From: Dastarcus helophoroides
Lineage: Eukaryota; Arthropoda; Insecta; Coleoptera; Bothrideridae
DNA length: 64,000 nucleotides
NCBI GenBank assembly: GCA_028583605.1
Contig: CM053332.1
Location: 11,644,442-11,708,441 of the forward strand
Reading direction: 5' to 3'
The notes under the pieces are model-generated. The model had not been told where the DNA came from. It made no database searches and saw nothing but the letters and a program-made list of their open reading frames with translations. Made by a program: the position numbers and the translations under genes. Numbering within the stretch: the first letter of the stretch is position 1; each line of letters begins with the position of its first letter. Shown here piece by piece: positions 56,590-64,000 of this stretch.

Positions 56590-57930
56590 AGTCAATATCC
56601 TAGTGTTCACGAAACACCGATAGCAACTATCGATAATATCGATACTTTTGACGATCGAAAAGTATCGATAGTATTCTTCAGTAATATCGATATTTCTTAA
56701 GAAATGGTTCTGTTTCCATTTAAAGTTCAGTAACTTAATCTTTCAACACATTATTTATGTATGCATATGTCATCTTTATTAAAATAAAACACCGGATAGT
56801 GGCAATATATAATTATAAATACAAGGTAGCCGACCATTTCATATTTATGTCAAGTTTTCTCCTCTTGTCGTTAGATGACGTCCACATTCAATTTTGATTT
56901 GTTTCAATCAGAGACTAAATAGACTGAACGTTTCAATGTTGTCTCATGCATACAGTTGAAGCTAAAATGCGGGGAAGTGGGGAGGTGCATTCCACTACTC
57001 TTTGATATGGTCGGATTAAGTAAAATTTATAAATACGAAACTTGCCGCGTAACGGTTCTAACGATTTAGATGAAACTTTAGAATTAGAGGCTTTGGGACC
57101 AATAGGATAATTTTTATAAGTGCTTTTTGGTAAAAGTTCAGGAGAACTATTTTCAAAGACATCTTGGCTTAATAGTAAAATAATTTTCTTTCAATACGCG
57201 ACGCCTGTGTACAATATTGTTAAGCCGGTGCTGTAAACACGTCATGATTGCAGTGAAATGGCGACGCGCGCACGCCGATAATTGAATATTTATATATTTT
57301 ATTTTTACCTACCCAAAGAATGAAACTCTTGATTTTCCTTCACTAATGTGTTCACTGAGGTTTCAACAATGATCCACAATACACTTCCCCATATTTACAG
57401 CCCATTTTCTTTAAAAAAAACCGATGTTATCTTCGCAAACGTCTGTCAAATAATAAGAGGGCATTGCGAGCTAGATGGAGCTAGGCTTCCGCCAGGCTTC
57501 CAACTGGCTTCACTGCTTACCGTGTTAGGTTCAGTCTATTTAGTCTCTGGTTTCAATTTCATAAAATGATGTGGAGCCATCTATGATTGAAAGGAACACA
57601 CTCAACAAAAACTTGTAAATTTACGATTAAGACTAGCAACAGGTTCGAACATTTGGTGAGCTTAAGCCACCCATCAATTGTGTGAATTCTGCCATTCTTG
57701 AATTATAAAAATATAATTTGTCATAAGTATATTTTTGGTAATCTGCTGCATGCAAATTATGTAAAGTAAAATACAAATCACAAGCAACCTGAAAGACCAT
57801 ATAAAAAGGAAACAGGCAACACATGTATAATTTAAAATAAAACTATCGGTAAGGACTATCGATAGTACTATCGATAATATCGATATTTTCATAAGAGGTA
57901 TATTGATAATATCGATAATACAAACCATCG
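56590..57930. repeat. two TATCGATA clusters and the sequence between them
   Basis: Clusters at 56615-56695 and 57843-57935 each hold several ATCGATA/TATCGATAATATCGATA words. The word AAACTATCGGTAAGGACTAT (57840) is close to AAACTATCAGTAAGGACTCT at 29797, so part of this is a dispersed repeat. TATCGATA is also the core of the Drosophila DREF and BEAF-32 sites, so a boundary role is conceivable but unsupported. Open frames between the clusters are not recognised. Confidence 0.45.
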
Positions 57931-57935
57931 ATCTT

Positions 57936-58619
57936 TAGTGAACAGTACAATATCCTTAGTCTATCTACCAATTGCAAAGTTAAGTCAAGGTGTCGAAAAT
58001 CTCTAATTATCGAATTCCTTACTATTTTCAATTAACTTTCTCGTGGAATTATTTTTATTATTATTAAAAAGCAATAAATAGGACTTGTAGAGCATATTTT
58101 GTATTTTTCAAAACCCTTCTCGCATTTTCTCTACAATCCTTATTTCCTGAAATTATTGTTTACTAAAGTCGAAATTGACTCTTTTGCTGTTCTGAATGCC
58201 GATAATTTAGCGAAAGATCAGCGTACACAACTCGGATTAAAGAGAACTGAATTAGTTAGAAGAACTTCATCATTGAATTCCTGAAAAAAAATTGTTAATG
58301 TCCGTGAACTTTCTGAAAGCAAATATTTGAAAAAAGTTCCGGCAAACGTTTTTCTTTTGATTAATCCTATGATTTTTTGATTAATCAAAAAATGCTAAAA
58401 CTGAATAATTTTGAGCCCAAGATCTAAAAATTAAAAACTTGGATCTTTAATTTGCTCTTTTGTATTTTTCTCTATGACTATTTGTCTTCGAGTTACAGCA
58501 TTTTGAAAATCACCTAAAAGTTTTGGAATGTTTGTTTATATCCCTTCATATCTGCGCCTAGTGTACTATGCATAGAATTACAGATAATAAGTCAAAGTCT
58601 AAAAGTTTACTTTTTTCAG
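57936..58619. other. intron before the penultimate fringe exon
   Basis: No gene or element recognised apart from the acceptor tract ending at 58619. Confidence 0.35.
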
Positions 58620-58702
58620 ATTTCATTTAGCTATGCAAAAACCAAGGATGAATGGAACGTTGTGAAAATTGAAGGTTTTGATTCAAAATATGATACCAAC
58701 AG
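58620..58702 (+). CDS. fng: fringe penultimate exon (ISFSYAK exon)
   Basis: The exon encodes ISFSYAKTKDEWNVVKIEGF followed by DSKYDTN and two bases of an arginine codon. It matches the Fringe segment that follows the LEPM block, where FSYA, WNV.K and the GFD triplet are typical. The acceptor is a long T tract ending TTTTTTCAG at 58619, and the donor is GTAAGT at 58703. In other insects a final short stretch of roughly 40 residues with conserved cysteines follows. I could not find it in 58703-64000, so the last exon probably lies beyond the window. The intron before this exon is 10,008 bp. Confidence 0.93.
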
Positions 58703-58849
58703 GTAAGTAATGAGAAAACTTCTGTTGACATTATTACTGTTAACAACAAGTATTTGCTTATCAAATGTTAAATCTCTGGAATTTTGAGATTTCTGGTCTA
58801 ATATTAGCTTATAAGATCTATATTTATTGATTCCAAGCAGTTATGTAAT

Positions 58850-60100
58850 ACTTTTTAAATAGAAATTCCAAGTTTCAAACTTTTGACATTTTTTCAAAGT
58901 TAATTTTTTATAATAAATTTTAATTTTTCCATTTTTTTTATAAATTTCTGAATTTAATCTCGAAATTTTTATCTTTCCTAGGAGATTTTCAAAATTTTCT
59001 CAAAATTTCGACTTAAGCAGTCTCCACATTTCTCGAAATTGCCAGATGAGGTATTCCTATATATTTTCTAAATATTTTGGTATAACCTTAAATTTGCGAC
59101 TTTTTCAACAAATATTTAAGTTTGTTTCGGAAATTTTGCTCAAGTCCCAAAATAACTGCAATACGTAATAGAAAATTTCACATGTAAATGCGAAACTTTT
59201 ACGTTATTTCTAAAATTTCAGTTTTAATTTAGAAATTTTGCAATTTGTTTACACATTCTGATTCTTTCGCATAATAATGACCGACATTTTTCACAGAATT
59301 CCCTATATATTTTTCTCACAAAATCTTGACTCCTGTACTATAAATTTTCTACTTCAAGCTCGAAATTTGCTCAATAAAATTGAACTTTTGATTTTTCCTC
59401 AAAATTTATTTTTTTTAATCTTTGCCTTTTTTAATGTCGACTTGTAACTAGATATTCCTTAGTTTTAGAACTTGAGCTCAAGCTACTTTTTGAACAATAA
59501 AAAATGTTGATAATTCCATTGCTTTCATCGAAATTTCTCCATTTTTTTAATATTTCGAATTTCTTCTCCAAATTTTGTCTGATATTTTTCTCAAAAGTCC
59601 AGTTTCATTCCTTTAGCAGAACCTTTAAAGCCATACATAAAATTTTGACATTAAACACTGAACTGCTTTAAAAATAAAAAGTTTTGGATTGTTTTAGAAT
59701 GTTTTTCGTTTTCTCGAAATTTTCATTTCAAATTTGGAAATTCGATCTTTTTATAAAATTTTCAAAAAAAAATATTTTTGTAAAATGTGTATTTTTAATG
59801 TCGGGGGTCTGCTTTAAACTTTTCATATTTCTTCCAAGATTTCCACGAACTCACAATTTTTAGTTTTTCCAAAAGTTATGTCCTTTTTAAAGAATTTTAT
59901 TTTTAATTTTAGAGTTTCTAATAATTTATAGCAGTGTTCCGTTTAAACATTTTTCCAATTTTTTCAAATTATCGAACTATTTCTCAAAAAATGGAAACGT
60001 CTATTTTTCTCCTGAAGGTTCAACTTTGTACTCAAAATTTCTAGACATTTAAAAGTCTTACTCATCCAATTAAACAACATTATTTTAACATTTTGACTTT
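58850..60100. repeat. degenerate T-rich repeat block
   Basis: Words CTCAAAATTTCGACTT, TTTTTCTCAAAA and CGAAATTTTC in the T-rich orientation. No coding potential, and no match to the missing last fringe exon. Confidence 0.5.
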
Positions 60101-60106
60101 ATATTC

Positions 60107-60307
60107 CCAAAGAAGGTTTCGCCCATTTACCACATCGGCAATCGATACTGAGTATCGATTTGAATCTCAATGCAGATGACGTCGATACATCTTTTGCTAA
60201 TCTTTTTAGACTGGTGCGCTTAAAAATGCCAGTTCTGCTGGCGAAATAAGTATCGCGTAATTATTTATTTAATTGCCGATGTGGTAAAGGGGTGAAACCT
60301 TCTTTGG
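60107..60307. mobile_element. 201-bp MITE
   Basis: CCAAAGAAGGTTTC and a CCACATCGGCAAT word at the left are mirrored at the right as ATTGCCGATGTGG and GAAACCTTCTTTGG, giving arms of about 36 bp. The centre contains ATCGATACTGAGTATCGAT. No target duplication found, class unknown. Confidence 0.65.
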
Positions 60308-61453
60308 ACTTAGTCACAAGCCACGGTGTTTAGTTCAGTGCTTTAGTTTAAATTCCCAATTTAGACTCTTCTCTAGGAATTCTGAGCACGATAAAATTTT
60401 TGTAAAAAAACATTTGTTTTTATAAAAGTTCACAACATAAGAATTTTGAGAAACAAACTGAGACAACATTGTATTCGACCGTTTGTTTGTGTGGCGTAAT
60501 CTTTTAAGATAAAGTAATTTCAAAGTAGTTTCAAAGATATACTGTCATTATCAAAATATTTAGTTTGGGCTTCGAAATGTCCAAATTTCAGTCGAATAGA
60601 TTAAACGTGTAAATTTTTAGAAAGAGAATTCGATATTTTTAAAAAATATCTCATATTCAGAGTCGGAATTTTGTGAAAAATACCAAGTCAGAAATCTGGA
60701 TCAAAATCTGTTAACAATAGTTCCCAAATTAAAAAAAAAATGAATGAATACTCAAATTTGATGTTAAAGGGTCGAAATTAAAGTGAACATTTTGAGAATC
60801 ATTATTGTTTTCAATAAATGTAGACTTTATTTAGTAATTATGACTGTTTTCTTAAAATGGGAAGAGGAATTTCAAATTTTCATTTATTTTTATTGAAATT
60901 ATAATTCTGAAAAAAATCAACGTTCTCAAAGAACTTCAATTTTCGAATCAAATTCAAAGTTTAAATTTGTTTAAAATAATGATCAAAATTTCGAATTTTA
61001 TCTCAAAATTTTTACCTTTCCCCTAGGTTAAGGTCTTCTATTGAAAAGTCCAATATTTCAGTTTTTGTCAAGATTGCGAAAAACTAAACTTAAAATTTTT
61101 AAACACGAAGACAAATTTGAAAATTCTTTTTTAGTAGTTTTCCGGGTATATATATTTTTTTTTTCGAAAGTTCGTGTTAACATTTTAAATTATTTTTATA
61201 AAATTTACGTTTTTCTCAAAATTTGAAACTTCTCCTCAAACCACGACTTCGGAACTTAAACTTTAAAATTCCAATTTTTTTAAATAAATTATGAAATCAA
61301 GGTCAACATTTTTAGTAGATGGTCAATATTTCAAAAAATCTCCATTAAAAACATTTCAAAAAATCTCCATTAATACTGTTTTATAGTAAAATTTGAATCG
61401 ACATTATCCCCAGAATGTGGAGTTCAACCATGGCACTCGAGGAAAATTTCGAT
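60308..61453. repeat. degenerate AT-rich repeat, mixed orientation
   Basis: Similar words as elsewhere. CATTTCAAAAAATCTCCATTAA is partly duplicated at about 61327-61376. No gene. Confidence 0.45.
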
Positions 61454-61716
61454 TTTAATGCCGGCTCTTCACTCTCGCCGAACGTTTCAGCGAGATATTT
61501 GACAGGACAAATGTAACTGCGAGGGCTATATCTACCTTTTCGCTCGCACTTTCGGTTATGGTGTTCATTTCCTTTGACTCGGCCTCAAAAACCGACTCGA
61601 CACGGAGCACTTCCGAGGCGAACGGAGACAAAGCGAGTCAAAACGAACACAGCTTCCACATTCTCACGCTCGAGTTCCTTCGTATCGTCTCGGCGAGAGT
61701 GAAGAGCCGGCATTAA
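61454..61716. mobile_element. TTAA-flanked MITE (piggyBac-like target)
   Basis: TTAATGCCGGCTCTTCACTC begins at 61454 and its exact inverse ends at 61716; the perfect inverted repeat is 28 bp (61453-61480 with 61690-61717). Both ends carry TTAA, the target of piggyBac-type elements. The interior is CpG-rich (CGAACGGAGACAAAGCGAG) and unlike its AT-rich surroundings. Confidence 0.65.
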
Positions 61717-63008
61717 AGTGGAAATGTCGAGAATAATTTTGAAAATTCGAGAAATCTTAATATATTAAAAGTTATTTTTTCAAGGTTCTCTACAATTTTG
61801 TCTAAATGTTGCAGCTTTTGATTTGTTCAAAACTTCCGGCTCTATTTAAATTAAACCAAGAAATATCACGATTTTTTAATTAATTTGGATTTACTCGATA
61901 ACTAGATTTCTTATTCAAAACCCCAAGCTTACACCTTTTAGCTTTTTCAAGAAATGGTTTACCTTTTTTCTTCAAAATTTCGAACGTAAGTTTCAAAATT
62001 CGACTGCTTTTAATAAAAGAGTGTACATATTGAAGCCTTTCAAATTTCTCTTTGCTTTTTCCCAGTAGTTTTGATTTGATTCGAAAAATTTCGATTTTAA
62101 TTATTTCGGAATATCAACGCTTGATGGTACATGCTTGATGCTAAATAAATACGATTTATGAGAAGAAAGTTAATAAAATCTTTCCGAGTTGTATGCTTTC
62201 AAAATTGTCAGAAGAAAATAATAATTTATTTAATAATTCCACAACCTCTTCGCGGATCGTACTGAAATTTGAAACAAATATTGAACTACTTTTGTGTTTT
62301 TTAATGGATATTGCTCTGCAATCCACAATACAAAGTTATAATATTAGTCACCTTTGTGACTTTTAGATACATTATAAATAAGTTGTTTGTAATTCCCACT
62401 AATAATAACGTCCAAAGTCAGTTACAATTACTTAATGGGATTTAGATCTCTTTAAATTTCTTGAAACCTGCTTTAGCAACTAAACCACTTTTCCATAACT
62501 ATTGCATTACGATTGAGCGAAATTTTTCCCGCCATCACGTCATATAATAAGACAGAATTCTGTTCGAAAGATATGATTAACAAAAATATAGTTTACATGT
62601 TGGTTACATTTTTAAATTTCCTGTACAGCTGGCTCGTTAAGGTCGTTAAAGCGGTATAAATTTATTAACGTTTCTTTTTCAAAGCAAAAATGAAGGTAAA
62701 CATGAAGAGCTGTTTCTGTATTCAGAATTAATGGTTTAATTAGCGAAGTGTTCTAAGGATAATCTTGTCAATCTTAAAAACCAAGTGGAAGTAATAGGGC
62801 AACTTGAATGAATATTAATATCTCCCCGAGGTGTACACGCTAGAAACAAGATGCAGGTGCGTACCGAGCATTCCGTTTTATAGCATTTTTAAATTAATGG
62901 CGGTAAATTACCCAGACAACCACCGTAGACGTTGCACTCAAATTGATAAACACGCAGCTAAAGAACATTATGGAGATAAACACGCTGAAGTGCCGGAGTG
63001 TGTCTTGT
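61717..63008. other. intron or downstream sequence with no recognised gene
   Basis: AT-rich degenerate words to about 62100, then single-copy-looking sequence. 62810-63000 is somewhat richer in G+C. I looked for the last fringe exon here and did not find it. Confidence 0.3.
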
Positions 63009-63361
63009 CCTTTTAATTGGCAAAGTACCTAGATACATATATGTAATACTTCTATATGGCGTGTTTTGTCCCTTTTTTGTGTCAAAAAGGCGCGATGGAT
63101 ATATATGTTTGTCTTTTTCAAAGACAGAATATATTAACCAATCCCAAAGTCTATTTCAAATATCCCTATTCGCGTCAGTTGTCATTGTTTAGTGTTCTCG
63201 CTCATCTTGTCATCTGTTCCCGCTATAAACGAATGAATGCTTGTCCTCGAAAGAGTACGACATATACTTTCATCTCACCTTTTTGACAAAGCATTTTGCA
63301 GTGGCGATTATGCACAACACGCCATATAGAAGAATGTTGGTTTTTTCGTCGCCAATTAAAG
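63009..63361. mobile_element. inverted-repeat MITE
   Basis: CTTCTATATGGCGTGTT (63049-63065) is the exact complement of AACACGCCATATAGAAG (63316-63332), and outside this TTTTAATTGGC (about 63011) mirrors GCCAATTAAAG (about 63350). The overlapping open frames at 62998-63286 lie inside it and have no recognisable domain. Confidence 0.55.
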
Positions 63362-64000
63362 AATTTTGTAAGAAAAGTGGCAATTTTCAGAATAAAATAT
63401 GTTTATCATAATTTTTATATTCATTTATATAAATTTATAAAATATCTTTTCCTTTAAATTTCATAAAATATTTTCAAAATTTTTATATTCTTATTAAAAT
63501 GTCATGTCAATTTTTCAATTTTGAAAAACAGTCCAATTTTGGATGAAAAGCTCAATTTTAAATAGAAATATCCAAGACATTCAGTTGAAATTTTGAGAAA
63601 CAGGTTGAAATTTCCGGACAGTTGAAATTTCTAAAAAAAGGCAGAAAATATTATAAAATATTCAAAAGTCTAATACAGTTCGAATTTGAGAGAAAAAAGT
63701 AGAATTTTGAGTAAAAAGTCACACCGTAAACCAGGGTTAATTTAATCCATTTTTTGTGATTAAATTTACTATTGGATATTATGTAAAATTATTTTGAGTG
63801 TCACAATAATGAAAAAAAAATAGCTATGCATTAGTTAATAGTCACTAAAACACATTGGTGTAACCGATTTACCGATTTTTTGAAAATAAACTGAGATTTT
63901 GAGCTTTGACAATAGCGACAATGTTGGTCTCCATTAAGTGTTACTTTGGCCTCTATACTGTTATAGAGAATGGATTCTTGTGTCACCTTTTTGAAAATTC
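63362..64000. repeat. degenerate AT-rich repeat and terminal intron sequence
   Basis: Degenerate words to about 63720. The last 280 bases show nothing recognisable. Confidence 0.35.

Larger units (their letters stand above)
48612..58619 (+). other. fng: 10-kb fringe intron
   Basis: Lies between the exons ending at 48611 and starting at 58620, phase 0 on both sides. It contains a Harbinger derivative, a Penelope-type terminal repeat, a hAT element and blocks of the degenerate AAATTTCGAC repeat. Confidence 0.9.

Noticed and set aside
58703..64000. Search for the last fringe exon and stop codon
   Set aside because: No stretch encoding the conserved cysteine-containing C-terminus behind a good acceptor was found, so I do not place it.
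1..64000. CRISPR arrays, bacterial operons, rRNA or tRNA genes
   Set aside because: None seen; spliced exons and transposon content show a eukaryotic nuclear genome.

Overview
This is a repeat-rich, AT-rich (roughly two-thirds A+T) piece of an animal genome, almost certainly an insect. Its only host gene is fringe (fng), the Golgi glycosyltransferase that modifies Notch. Four consecutive coding exons lie on the + strand at 2463-2548, 47995-48065, 48517-48611 and 58620-58702. All have GT-AG boundaries and matching phases, and they join into about 111 residues of the C-terminal half of the enzyme. The N-terminal exons lie upstream and the last exon appears to lie downstream. Almost everything else is intron: 45,446 bp, 451 bp and 10,008 bp, plus the two flanking partial introns. 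The order of the insect cannot be decided from this sequence.

The introns are a graveyard of mobile elements. The best defined are: a nearly complete Transib DNA transposon at 19744-22900 (RAG1-like transposase, CACAGTG terminus, CGCTC target duplication); a hAT element at 53567-55782 with a perfect 8-bp target duplication; a second hAT-like element at 10541-13637 nested inside another inverted-repeat element; a pogo-like element at 35179-35918; a PIF/Harbinger derivative at 50406-51154; a mariner remnant at 9495-10070; a long-TIR element at 39269-40612; a TTAA-flanked MITE at 61454-61716; two broken LINE 3' ends (6254-6907 and 8590-9175); and three solo LTRs of one family (8179-8483, 15476-15754, 31015-31296).

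The most interesting theme is hammerhead ribozymes. Three sequence families carry the catalytic core. One copy (4244-4290, minus strand) fits the full consensus with every stem paired. A second family (311-353 minus and 576-620 plus, with relics near 9340 and 32190) has a GUC cleavage triplet. A third family (18858-18898, 19117-19157, 38719-38759, 52894-52934 and decayed copies) has a short self-complementary stem III and a compensatory base change in stem II. It forms inverted-repeat terminal sequences attached to a Penelope-like GIY-YIG endonuclease fragment at 40960-41320. Ribozymes of this type are known from Penelope-like elements and related small retroelements.

Much of the remaining intron is a strange degenerate repeat built from words such as AAATTTCGAC and GAAATTTTGAG, in blocks of hundreds to thousands of bases. 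Two such blocks lie entirely between hAT termini, which suggests that non-autonomous hAT elements carried this sequence around. A diverged tandem array of ~200-bp units lies at 25395-26570. A few higher-GC, single-copy stretches (about 14440-15040, 34550-34870, 46600-47050) are candidates for regulatory DNA of fng, by position and composition only.
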